From Granulicella sibirica (GTDB lineage: Bacteria; Acidobacteriota; Terriglobia; Terriglobales; Acidobacteriaceae), in the NCBI RefSeq assembly GCF_004115155.1, contig NZ_RDSM01000009.1, positions 1 to 20,333 of the forward strand: DNA of 20,333 nucleotides, read 5' to 3'. Below are positions 1 through 7,786 of this stretch, piece after piece. The notes under the pieces were generated by a model that saw only the letters and a program-made list of their open reading frames with translations, made no database searches and was not told the DNA's origin. Each line of letters starts with the position of its first letter. The first letter of the stretch is position 1. A program made the translations under genes and the position numbers.

Positions 1-62
1 GAATGCCGCTGTGTGGTTCCGACGGGGACGTCTGCTCATTCCATCTCCTCTTTCAGGCCATC

Positions 63-2213
63 TTAGGCCACTTCAGACGAGATCCTCCACCTAAGCCCTT
101 GTTCAGTTTCCCCGAGCCACCTCTTATGTCCTTCGCCTGGATAGACCATCAGCTGCGTCGGAGTTCCCACCGTTCGCAAGCCGCGCCAGAACTCGAGACT
201 CTGCTCTGGCGTTGAACCTTGATCCCGTTCTCCCACCACTACCAGTGTCGGTGTCTTCGCCTGCTTGATGAAGCTTGTGGCGGAAAGCTTACTATAAATT
301 GCAGGGTCGTCGTAAGGCGTTCCGCCAAACAAAGACAGGGTGAAGGTTGTGAAGAAGGTCTCCCCGTAAAAACTGGTATAGTTTGCAATGCCCGCCCCCG
401 CTACCGCGGCATGGAAGCGTTGGGTTTGGGTTACACCGAACATGGTCATGCAACCACCATAGCTCCAGCCCAACAGACCCTCCCGGCTCTTGTCGATTGG
501 GTATTTTGCTTCGATCGTGTCGACACCCTTGAGAACATCACGCAGATCACCATATCCAAGGTCCCTGCGATTGGCCAAGGTGAATGCCTCTCCCTGCCCG
601 TAGCTGCCGCGCGGATTCGGAAGAAATAGAAAATATCCCAACCCGGGCCATAAGGAACTAATTCCGCGCCATGCATCGCCATCCCAGCGCGAGCCAATGC
701 TCCACTCAGGGCCGCCGTGAGCCTCGACCAAAAGCGGATAGGTCTTCTTTGGGTCGTAGTCAACGGGAAAACTGAGCCAACCCTGAACGTGAAAGCCTTC
801 GTTCTCCCATTCAACGGAGATCGTGCGCGTTGGAGGTTGTAGACCATCGTGCAGGTGGGTGAACTGTTTCAGCGCCCCCTTACTGACGATGTAAATCTCA
901 GGAGCCACACTGTGACCCTGCATCAGAAAGGCCATGGCCTCATGCGCAGGAGCATAAGAGACGTCAGCAATCGCCGGGCCAGCGGGTCCTTTCGGGCCTC
1001 CTCCAGATACGGTGACTTCACCCAGATCTAGGGTGCCATTTTTGGAAGGCTGGTGTTTACTTAAATCCCACTCAACGAGCAGCGTGTGGCCGTTTCGGTT
1101 TTCGACTAGGCTGATCTTATCGTTCGTAAGCCACTGCTCATATTGAACGGACCCCTGAAGACCCACCGTAGCGTCCCCAGCCGCAATACCATTCGCACGT
1201 TCCTGTGTGTTCGCGACACAAAGGTCGCCTCCGTACGCGACGGGATCGCTCATCAGTCCGCAAACGAAGGCTACCCGTTTGCCATCCGGCGACAACCGCG
1301 GAATTGCCATCTGCATTCCATGCAGAGGACCTGAAGTTGCCTGCATTTCCACAAGAACCCGCGTTCGCAGAGTTGGGACGGCAGTACTATCGTCTGCCTT
1401 ATCGGCCGCATAGAGCTTGGCCTGAGGCCAGCTTGCCTCACCCGGAGGCGGCGCAGCCAGAAAAACGATCTCCCGCGAGTTGGACGCCAGGCCAAACTCA
1501 TAGACATGCATCGTATCCGGAGTCAGAAAATCACCTCTGCCAGTAGTTGCGTCCGCCTCATACAAACGGGAAATCTCGAGGCCCTCTTCGTCAATCGCGC
1601 CTGCAAGCGGTTTCGCCGGATCACCATAACCGGGATCGCGAGTGGCATTTTCTATGAACAGGAAGAGCAGGCTCTTGCCGTCTGAGGACCAGGCGAGATT
1701 ACTCAGGCCGCCGGTCAGATGCGTCAACTGTCGTACCGTGCCTGTTTCCTTGTCCCAAAGAAAGATCTCCTGCTGCGGTCGCGCGGCTACCCCGCCGAAT
1801 GCGGCGGACGAAGGACAACTCGCCATGAACGCGAGGGTCGCACTATCGGGCGACCAGATCGGTACATCACTTGAACATCTGACGCCAGCAGTCGAGACTG
1901 GAGCTACAACAACTTGATGCCTCGGATCCGACATTTCGTTCACTTGAAGCGTAGTACCGGTAGCCTCCGTCAAAGACCACGCAAGCAACGCACCGTCAGG
2001 CGAAAGCGCGACTCTGGTCGGCGTAGGTGCTGAGTCTTCCATACGGGCAAGCTGACGGTTCACAGCCTGATCTACACTGCTACTGCCAAAGGAACGACTC
2101 GGGTTAGTCATATGCCGCAGAATAGGGTCTGTTTGAGCGGAAGCAAAGATGGGAAACAACAGCCCGAAGACAGCAATCCATGACCGGAGACTCCGAGCCG
2201 AACTGTAAAACAT
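63..2213 (-). CDS. Secreted S9-family prolyl oligopeptidase-type serine peptidase
   Basis: Likely exported peptidase that cleaves short peptides (S9C/dipeptidyl or acylaminoacyl peptidase type). With the start at 2213 the protein has 716 residues, as expected for a beta-propeller plus alpha/beta-hydrolase S9 enzyme. Residues 1-26 form a signal peptide (hydrophobic run ending in a FASA-type cleavage site before QTD). The middle carries repeated WS.D...L.F blade motifs typical of a TolB/DPP-like propeller. The C-terminal hydrolase has the nucleophile in GWSYGG (about S584), an acid in VVGERD (about D664) and the histidine in GEGH (about H696). The frame is open up to 2324, but an AAAGGGG ribosome binding site lies 9 bases before the ATG at 2213 (3 bases before the ATG at 2219), and a later start puts the signal peptide at the N terminus. 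It stands alone on its strand. The family is secure; the substrate is unknown. Confidence 0.9.
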   Translation of the reverse strand: MFYSSARSLRSWIAVFGLLFPIFASAQTDPILRHMTNPSRSFGSSSVDQAVNRQLARMEDSAPTPTRVALSPDGALLAWSLTEATGTTLQVNEMSDPRHQVVVAPVSTAGVRCSSDVPIWSPDSATLAFMASCPSSAAFGGVAARPQQEIFLWDKETGTVRQLTHLTGGLSNLAWSSDGKSLLFLFIENATRDPGYGDPAKPLAGAIDEEGLEISRLYEADATTGRGDFLTPDTMHVYEFGLASNSREIVFLAAPPPGEASWPQAKLYAADKADDSTAVPTLRTRVLVEMQATSGPLHGMQMAIPRLSPDGKRVAFVCGLMSDPVAYGGDLCVANTQERANGIAAGDATVGLQGSVQYEQWLTNDKISLVENRNGHTLLVEWDLSKHQPSKNGTLDLGEVTVSGGGPKGPAGPAIADVSYAPAHEAMAFLMQGHSVAPEIYIVSKGALKQFTHLHDGLQPPTRTISVEWENEGFHVQGWLSFPVDYDPKKTYPLLVEAHGGPEWSIGSRWDGDAWRGISSLWPGLGYFLFLPNPRGSYGQGEAFTLANRRDLGYGDLRDVLKGVDTIEAKYPIDKSREGLLGWSYGGCMTMFGVTQTQRFHAAVAGAGIANYTSFYGETFFTTFTLSLFGGTPYDDPAIYSKLSATSFIKQAKTPTLVVVGERDQGSTPEQSLEFWRGLRTVGTPTQLMVYPGEGHKRWLGETEQGLRWRISSEVA

Positions 2214-2585
2214 GTACATGAACCCCTTTAGCTTCGTCAAGGTAGGCGCTAACATACCGGGAGCGTAATTGCGGCGTTCCAATGCTTCCAGGATTCGCTG
2301 AGGTAGATGCGTCAAAGAATCCAACTACTCAGCAATTCAACCTAGACCAACGTCATCTGCAATGGGCCAGCCATACGCGAATCCGTCCGCCGAAGATAGG
2401 CTTCGTTCAAGCCGCATTGTCGCCTATCCATCTGCGGACGACAAGAAGACATCATTGAATGTTTAACCAGTTATGTTTGGCTCAGAAAACTGCAGCATTG
2501 AGCTGCGCTTAGCAAATTCTGGAACAGTAGTCTGTCGGGCCGAATGCCTAGAACATCAAGCGGGATACCGCCCTGGTCCAGCCTG
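2214..2585. other. Intergenic region upstream of the S9 peptidase gene
   Basis: This region separates the azoreductase stop from the chosen S9 peptidase start. No convincing gene, repeat or RNA was seen. It must contain the peptidase promoter, but no clear -35/-10 pair stood out. The part up to 2324 is in frame with the peptidase and would be an N-terminal extension if an upstream start were used. Confidence 0.4.
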
Positions 2586-3212
2586 TTATGCGATCTGCAC
2601 GTGCGCTTGCACAGCCTGTATATGAGGGGCTAAGAACGCGCCGCGGTCCAGTCCAGAATTCAGACCCATGGTCCCGCCTGCTGTGATGAACGTCGCGTCG
2701 GTTAGTCCGAGGAAGCCAAAAACAGAACGCAGATACGGCTCCACGAAGTTGAAGGAGGCCATCTGTGTCTGCGCATCGTACATGCCACCCGTCGCGATGA
2801 TGAAGGTCGCCTTCTTCCCTACGATCAAGCCCTTAGGTTTTCCATCCACGTAAGCAAAGGTCTTGCCCCTGCGCGCGATCTGATCGATCCACAGCTTCAT
2901 CACTGAAGGCACGCCAAAGTTATGCATTGGTACACCGACCACATATTCTTTGGCCTCTTGTAGTTCTGCTAGTAGGGTGTCCGAGAGCGAGAGCACTTCG
3001 TTCTGCCGCGGGGTCCGCGCTTCATCTGGCGTGTACATGGCACCAACAAACTCCGCATTGATCGGGGGGATCGCTGAGGCATTGAGATCGCGCTCGATCA
3101 CCGCTCCGTTCGGGTGAGTATGCTTCCACTGTGCGACAAATGCGCCCGTGAGTTCGCGGGAGACTGACCGGCCGTAGAGGGGGCTGGAATCGATGTGGAG
3201 CAAAGTTGACAT
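2586..3212 (-). CDS. azoR: FMN-dependent NADH:quinone oxidoreductase / azoreductase (AzoR family)
   Basis: A cytosolic flavodoxin-fold enzyme of 208 residues, matching the usual AzoR length of about 200. It transfers two electrons from NADH through FMN to quinones or azo compounds and usually serves in defence against quinone or thiol-reactive stress. The N terminus (LLHIDSSPLYGRSVSRELT) is the phosphate-binding start of the flavodoxin_2 fold. VGVPMHNFGVPSVMKLWID followed by RRGKTF (about 93-118) is the FMN-contact segment of AzoR. IATGG near residue 140 is the second flavin loop. An AGGAGA ribosome binding site lies about 5 bases before the ATG. It appears monocistronic, with a short inverted repeat just upstream that could be an operator. 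Family certain; physiological substrate unknown. Confidence 0.9.
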   Translation of the reverse strand: MSTLLHIDSSPLYGRSVSRELTGAFVAQWKHTHPNGAVIERDLNASAIPPINAEFVGAMYTPDEARTPRQNEVLSLSDTLLAELQEAKEYVVGVPMHNFGVPSVMKLWIDQIARRGKTFAYVDGKPKGLIVGKKATFIIATGGMYDAQTQMASFNFVEPYLRSVFGFLGLTDATFITAGGTMGLNSGLDRGAFLAPHIQAVQAHVQIA

Positions 3213-3242
3213 AAATCTCTCCTGGTGTACAGAGGGTGTCTG

Positions 3243-3261
3243 AACCGATAGATCTTCGGTT
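3243..3261. promoter_or_regulatory. Inverted repeat upstream of azoR, possible operator
   Basis: AACCGA and TCGGTT are perfect inverted arms separated by 7 bases, about 30 bases upstream of the azoR start codon. The position fits a repressor site for a HxlR-, MarR- or TetR-type regulator, the kind that often controls azoreductase genes. No such regulator gene is adjacent, and six-base arms can occur by chance. Confidence 0.3.
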
Positions 3262-3366
3262 AAGGATCTCTATTATCTTCACGTCAACCTTGGCCGCCCG
3301 GAGCGAACATGTATTTGAATGGCTGAAAAGGTATTGTCATTGGCCTTTTTTATCAGGCCCGCAGCG

Positions 3367-3516
3367 CTATTCTGGGTCCTTGCCTTTCGAGCGTAACCAC
3401 GGAGCAATGTGATCGACAATCAGCATATCGAAAAACGTCCTACTAGGAACGTTGCGCATTTGCTGCTTGGCGGCCTGTTGGGGGTCTTCGACCTCGCAGC
3501 TTGGGGCGGGACGCAT
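3367..3516 (-). CDS. Small unrecognised ORF, possible gene relic (49 aa)
   Basis: An ATG-initiated 49-codon frame on the same strand as azoR, with a hydrophilic first half and a C-terminal FFDMLIVDHIAPWLRS segment. The MLIVDH core faintly resembles the C-terminal VLVIDH signature of the TIGR03435 family that is abundant in Acidobacteria, which would make this a relic of such a gene. The upstream domain is absent and no good ribosome binding site is seen, so it may equally be a chance ORF. Confidence 0.2.
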   Translation of the reverse strand: MRPAPSCEVEDPQQAAKQQMRNVPSRTFFDMLIVDHIAPWLRSKGKDPE

Positions 3517-3894
3517 CCCACAGCCTCTAGGTGGCCTCTCTCTTAACTCCCTTATTGAGAAAGGATATTTTAGGCGGATCGAACATCATAGCTTGATAAT
3601 TGATTGATGAGCACCAACCGCCACCGTGTGAAAGCCTCAAGTCAGATTGTCTTGAAATAAAGATCGGATCGAACCGCTATCGGCTTTGACTCATTCTTTC
3701 AATCAGATCTGAAATCGCCAAACTAGAAGCTTGGCTGTTTATGGGAGTGAATTGTCAGAAAGCGCTGGGCAGAAGATGAAGTTTCCGTTCGTCTAAACAG
3801 AATCTTTTGTCCGCCAGAACTACAGTCGCTCATTACCGGGACGTTGAGATCTTGTAAAGGAGCTGAGCTTTGTTGCCATTAATCGGAGATGAAT

Positions 3895-4995
3895 ATGCAT
3901 AGCCTCACAAGAAGAACGTTCACCAAAAGTGCCGTCGTCGCATCCGCTTCGTTTGCTCTGAAAGGTTTCTCACAAACCGTCTCCTCCCAGCGACAAGTGG
4001 GCATTGCCCCGATTGGGCTGGGAAGCATCGCTGAGGTTTTCATGCGTGCGTTGAGCAAGTCTAGAAATGCGAAGCTGACAGGTTTGGTCACTGGCCATCC
4101 GGTAGAAAAGGGTAAGAAGTTCGCAGCCATGTATGGTGTCGCTGACAGCTCCATCTACACCTACGAGACCTTCGACAATATTCGCAACAACCACGATATC
4201 GATGCCGTTTATGTGGCGTTACCGAACAGCATGCATTGTGAATACACGATCAGGGCAGCTGAAGCGGGCAAGCATGTCTTCTGTGAAAAGCCGATGGCTA
4301 TCTCGTCCAATGAATGCAAACGTATGATTGATGCGTGTCGCCACGCTGGTGTTAAATTAATGATCGGCTACCGTCTACACCACGAGCCCGTATTTCTGAA
4401 GTTGCATGAACTGGTGCGATCTGGAGCCTTGGGGGAGATTCTGCAGTTCCAAGCCGGCTTTTATGGGATGAAAAATAAACAGGAATGGCGGCTGAATCGT
4501 GCACTCGCCGGTGGCGGATCCATGTTTGACCTTGGGGTTTACGCACTGAATACAATCCGTTGGTTCGCCGGGGAGGAGCCAGTGGACTTCAGGACTCTGG
4601 TGGCGACGCGAGATAAGACTGGGAAGTTTGACTCGGTGGAAGAAACCGTCAATTGTCTTTTGAGGTTTCCATCCGGCATCCTTGCGGAATGCGGAAGTTC
4701 TTACGGACAGAGTGGTACAAACTATTTCCAGATCAACGGAACTACAGGACACGTTCGGGTAGAGCCGGCATTCAGTTACGGAGACTCAATCCTCAAATAC
4801 GAGGGGAAGACCGAGTCGGGCGATCTCGCTGGCAGCGGTGCTGTATACGATCCCGACCAGTTCGTCACTGAAGTTACACACTTTGCAAATTCCATTCTAC
4901 AAAACACCGAGCCAGCAACTCCGGGCGAGGAAGGCATGAAGGATTTACTGTCGATTGAAGAGATATATAAGGCGGCCGGAAGTTTGCAAGCTTAA
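3895..4995 (+). CDS. Tat-exported Gfo/Idh/MocA-family oxidoreductase
   Basis: An NAD(P)-dependent sugar or sugar-derivative oxidoreductase of 366 residues, probably periplasmic. The N terminus has a twin-arginine motif (TRRTFTK) followed by a short hydrophobic run to about residue 28, as in Zymomonas glucose-fructose oxidoreductase and many exported Acidobacteria/Bacteroidetes relatives. A Rossmann core with GLGSIA (about 41-46) and the catalytic CEKP motif (lysine about 132) follow. The C-terminal domain contains GGGSMFDLGVYALN, whose Asp and Tyr correspond to conserved active-site residues. The ATG at 3895 is preferred over 3889 because GGAG at 3885-3888 is six bases upstream of 3895 but abuts 3889. 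The cofactor is presumably carried tightly through Tat export, by analogy to GFOR. Substrate unknown. Confidence 0.88.
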   Translation: MHSLTRRTFTKSAVVASASFALKGFSQTVSSQRQVGIAPIGLGSIAEVFMRALSKSRNAKLTGLVTGHPVEKGKKFAAMYGVADSSIYTYETFDNIRNNHDIDAVYVALPNSMHCEYTIRAAEAGKHVFCEKPMAISSNECKRMIDACRHAGVKLMIGYRLHHEPVFLKLHELVRSGALGEILQFQAGFYGMKNKQEWRLNRALAGGGSMFDLGVYALNTIRWFAGEEPVDFRTLVATRDKTGKFDSVEETVNCLLRFPSGILAECGSSYGQSGTNYFQINGTTGHVRVEPAFSYGDSILKYEGKTESGDLAGSGAVYDPDQFVTEVTHFANSILQNTEPATPGEEGMKDLLSIEEIYKAAGSLQA

Positions 4996-5138
4996 AAGAT
5001 GCCGGGTCTGCCTGTGGTGCCATCGCGGAGGCACATCGCGGCCGAGCCATTTCAGGCACTTGCCGGAGCGACATTGAGGACCCAAGGGATGCGATCTTCA
5101 CGCTACGTGAAAGCCTTGCAGGTGGTAGCGATCCAGCT

Positions 5139-5411
5139 GTGAATATCAGTTCGAGTCTATTCGTTTCGGTGGGTGAATATCGCACAGGCAAAAAAGGTCG
5201 TTGGCCAGGCACCATATGGGCCCAGTGTGTCCTGAGCCTGTTGGGCGCGTTGCTCCTCGTCTGGCCACTGTACAGCAGGCTCTATCCGTTTTCCCCATGG
5301 CCAAAACTGCTTTGGCCACTGACCGTCGGAGCTTGGATTGTCTTGGGTGGGACTTTGGCGCTTCTAAATTCATCTTGGACGAGCGCCGATCGAGTAGGAC
5401 TGCCTTCCTAA
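5139..5411 (+). CDS. Small two-helix membrane protein or transporter C-terminal relic
   Basis: A 90-codon frame starting at GTG. After a polar, basic stretch it has two clear hydrophobic helices, around residues 24-45 (TIWAQCVLSLLGALLLVWPL) and 58-75 (LWPLTVGAWIVLGGTLALL), joined by a proline/aromatic loop. The same frame remains open upstream into the end of the preceding gene without an ATG, GTG or TTG start, and there is no ribosome binding site at the GTG. That pattern suits the last two helices of a truncated transporter whose front has been lost, but no family is recognised. It could also be non-coding. Confidence 0.35.
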   Translation: MNISSSLFVSVGEYRTGKKGRWPGTIWAQCVLSLLGALLLVWPLYSRLYPFSPWPKLLWPLTVGAWIVLGGTLALLNSSWTSADRVGLPS

Positions 5412-5464
5412 GCTGACATACACGATGGCAGAACCCCATCCCGATTGCTAAGGAGCCAGTGCTG

Positions 5465-5887
5465 ATGATTGACCCCGAAATTCATTATGCCGTTGAGCCA
5501 CGTCTCCCTGTCTCAGACTTTAAAAAACTCTTGATTTCTTCCGGCTTAGGAGCGTCCAGGCCAGTGGCGGATGAAGAGCGTTTGTCGACGATCCTACTAA
5601 ATTCATTCCTGCTTCTGACCGCCCGGACGAAGGAACCGGACAACCGGTTGGTAGGAATAGCACGGGGAATCAGTGATGCGAGCTGGTGTTGCTACCTTTC
5701 AGAACTAGCCGTTTGTAGTTCCATGCAAAGCAGGGGAATAGGCAAAGGCTTGCTAATGGAAGCAAAGAGAGTTCTTGGGCCAGAGATTTCTTTAATCTTG
5801 GTCTCAGTGCCGGAAGCTTCAAAGTTCCACGGGAACACTGGAATGGCGAAGATCGCTGACGCTTTCTGGTTCAAGCGCGAACGGTAA
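5465..5887 (+). CDS. GNAT-family N-acetyltransferase
   Basis: A 140-residue cytosolic acyl-CoA-dependent acetyltransferase. The acetyl-CoA pyrophosphate loop QSRGIGKGL (a Q/RxxGxG/A motif A) lies near residues 88-96 and is preceded by the beta-4 strand YLSELAVCSSM. The C-terminal FHGNTGMAK resembles the FYEKxGF segment of small GNATs of the type annotated 'GNAT family N-acetyltransferase'. The ATG at 5465 is chosen because AGGAG at 5451-5455 is nine bases upstream; a GTG at 5459 would leave only three. The acceptor substrate is unknown. It precedes the amidohydrolase gene by about 175 bases on the same strand, so cotranscription is possible but not shown. Confidence 0.8.
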   Translation: MIDPEIHYAVEPRLPVSDFKKLLISSGLGASRPVADEERLSTILLNSFLLLTARTKEPDNRLVGIARGISDASWCCYLSELAVCSSMQSRGIGKGLLMEAKRVLGPEISLILVSVPEASKFHGNTGMAKIADAFWFKRER

Positions 5888-6062
5888 TAAGCGGGCCGCC
5901 GGCACCAAGTTTCAACATAGGAGGCAAATAGATCATCCCCCCAGAGCGTATCGTCCGCGAACATCTTCTGCCAATTGTCGATTAGACGCGGACATCATAT
6001 AACAAGAGGCCGCGTCCTTTAGGTTCGGCCCGTGTCCAATGCCCAGGAGCAAGACAAGCATA

Positions 6063-7568
6063 ATGAAGATATCAACGAAACATATCAGAATGTCGTCTGT
6101 GGCACTGCTAAGCTTTTTCCCTTGGATGCCTGCTTTGCCACAGGGTGTCGGCTCACCGTCCGCCTCCCCTGAATTGCGGCGTTTTATCAAGTTCGACGCC
6201 TCCGGTTCAAACGATGAGATTCGTCTCTTGCACATTCGCGTAGTGGATGGCACTGGCGGAGTTGCAAAGCAAAATCAAACGGTCACCATTCGTGGCGGAA
6301 AGATTGCGGACATCCATGACACAACATCGTCGGAACAAGCAGATGGAAAAACTGCTCTCGACATGACGGGACGGACAGTGCTACCCGGTCTCATAGGCAT
6401 GCACGATCACCTCTTCTATGTCGCGCGTGCGTTAGACAACGCCGAGCATACATCGACTTTTCCGACCGTGTTACCACAGATGACCTACTCCGCACCGAGA
6501 CTGTATCTCGCGAACGGTGTGACAACAGCCCGGACAACCGGTTCGATGGAGCCATATACCGATCTCAATCTTCGTGACGCGATCGAAGCCCTCCAGATTC
6601 CCGGGCCCCACCTCGATGTCACCGGTCCGTATATCCAAGGCGAAGGAAACCGATTTCTTCAGATGCATACGCTACATGGTCCTGAAGAGACGCGCAAGAT
6701 GATCGACTATTGGGCTGATCAAGGGGTGACGAGCTTCAAGGCCTACACCAATCTTACCCGCGCCGAGTTGAAAGCTGCCATCGATGAAGCCCATGCTCGA
6801 GGTCGCAAAATCACAGGACATCTCTGCTCCGTCACCTACCCCGAAGCGGCGGAGATGGGAATTGACAATCTAGAACACGGTTTCGTGGTCAACACACAGT
6901 TGGACCCGGGGAAGCAGCCCGATGTGTGCCCCGCAACAGCTGGTACCGCCACCCAGAAGCTAATGGCGCCCGACAGCGCAGAAGCGACCGCGTTGATTGC
7001 GCTCCTCGTTCAACACCATGTGGCCCTTACCAGTACATTGCCGGTGGAAGAAGTCGACGGCATTGGTAATCCACCCTTGCGTCAACGGGCGCTAGATATG
7101 TTGTCGCCACAAGCACGAGAGACCTACCTCTATGAGCGCAACGCACAGATGACATCCCGTCGTGATATCTATCAGCGCTATCAAGCTCTGTTCAGGAGAG
7201 AGGAGGAGTTTGAACGCCGCTTCGTCGATGCCGGTGGCCTTCTGCTCGCAGGCCCTGACCCTACATCGGACGGTCACATCATTCCCGGATTCGGCGATCA
7301 GCGGGAAGTCGAACTTTTGGTAGATGCTGGCTTCTCTCCTTTGGAGGCGGTCAAAATTGCCACCCTAAATGGGGCGATCTATCTCGGTAAGGCTGATCGC
7401 CTCGGATCTGTCGTGGTCGGTAAGAATGCTGATCTCATGATCGTTCGTGGAGACCCGAGTGCAAAAATAGAAGACATTGAAAACACCGAATGGGTCGTTC
7501 AGGACGGTCGTGTTCTTGACTCCGCTGGTTTACTGGATTCAGTAAAAGGCTCGTACGGATTGTATTGA
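6063..7568 (+). CDS. Exported amidohydrolase (imidazolonepropionase/prolidase-like)
   Basis: A 501-residue metal-dependent hydrolase of the amidohydrolase superfamily (TIM barrel with flanking beta-sandwich), likely periplasmic. Residues 1-27 carry basic residues and a hydrophobic stretch typical of a signal peptide. Metal-site residues are visible in the expected order: H114 and H116 in GMHDH, the lysine expected to be carboxylated in FKAYTN (about 226), H253 in ITGH, H272 in LEHGF and the catalytic D399 in AGPDPT. The C-terminal GSVVVGKNADLMIVRGDP is the usual sandwich closure. The ATG at 6063 has an AGGAG 13 bases upstream and gives a compact signal peptide; an in-frame ATG at 6039 is the alternative. 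Relatives hydrolyse dipeptides, cyclic amides or lactones; the substrate cannot be read from sequence. It converges on the next gene. Confidence 0.87.
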   Translation: MKISTKHIRMSSVALLSFFPWMPALPQGVGSPSASPELRRFIKFDASGSNDEIRLLHIRVVDGTGGVAKQNQTVTIRGGKIADIHDTTSSEQADGKTALDMTGRTVLPGLIGMHDHLFYVARALDNAEHTSTFPTVLPQMTYSAPRLYLANGVTTARTTGSMEPYTDLNLRDAIEALQIPGPHLDVTGPYIQGEGNRFLQMHTLHGPEETRKMIDYWADQGVTSFKAYTNLTRAELKAAIDEAHARGRKITGHLCSVTYPEAAEMGIDNLEHGFVVNTQLDPGKQPDVCPATAGTATQKLMAPDSAEATALIALLVQHHVALTSTLPVEEVDGIGNPPLRQRALDMLSPQARETYLYERNAQMTSRRDIYQRYQALFRREEEFERRFVDAGGLLLAGPDPTSDGHIIPGFGDQREVELLVDAGFSPLEAVKIATLNGAIYLGKADRLGSVVVGKNADLMIVRGDPSAKIEDIENTEWVVQDGRVLDSAGLLDSVKGSYGLY

Positions 7569-7786
7569 ATCACACAGTGCACATCTAGGCCGGGGCGATG
7601 TGCCCGTCGGCACTCCGGTTCCGATGGGTGCTCCGTCCATCGCGACGAGCCAGTTGAGAGGGGACGTTGACACGATCGAGTAGCGTATGAGCTTCCGGGT
7701 CATAAATACAGTGACGACTTCGATTTCCCGACCATGTTGTTGGTGGATGATCACGGCCACAATATAACGCGATTTTACTAATGGGA
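7569..7786. other. Convergent intergenic region
   Basis: 218 bases between the stop codons of the amidohydrolase and the metallopeptidase genes. Both transcripts must end here, but no clean GC hairpin followed by a T run was found on either strand. Short open frames cross it but have no recognisable content. Confidence 0.3.

Larger units (their letters stand above)
3213..3894. other. Intergenic region between azoR and the Gfo/Idh/MocA gene
   Basis: About 680 bases between divergent genes, so promoters for both should lie here. The only things visible are the inverted repeat beside azoR, a 49-codon minus-strand reading frame at 3367-3516, and an AT-richer part at roughly 3540-3720. No RNA gene or mobile element was recognised. 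Confidence 0.4.

Noticed and set aside
446..847. 133-codon minus-strand frame inside the S9 peptidase gene
   Set aside because: Same strand, different frame, entirely inside a gene whose catalytic motifs read through this stretch; it has no conserved features.
4874..5215. 113-codon minus-strand frame across the end of the Gfo/Idh/MocA gene
   Set aside because: Antisense to the end of a clear gene and to the two-helix frame; no motif or ribosome binding site.
7569..7786. Rho-independent terminator between convergent genes
   Set aside because: GC-rich partial repeats exist, but no stable stem followed by a T run was found on either strand.
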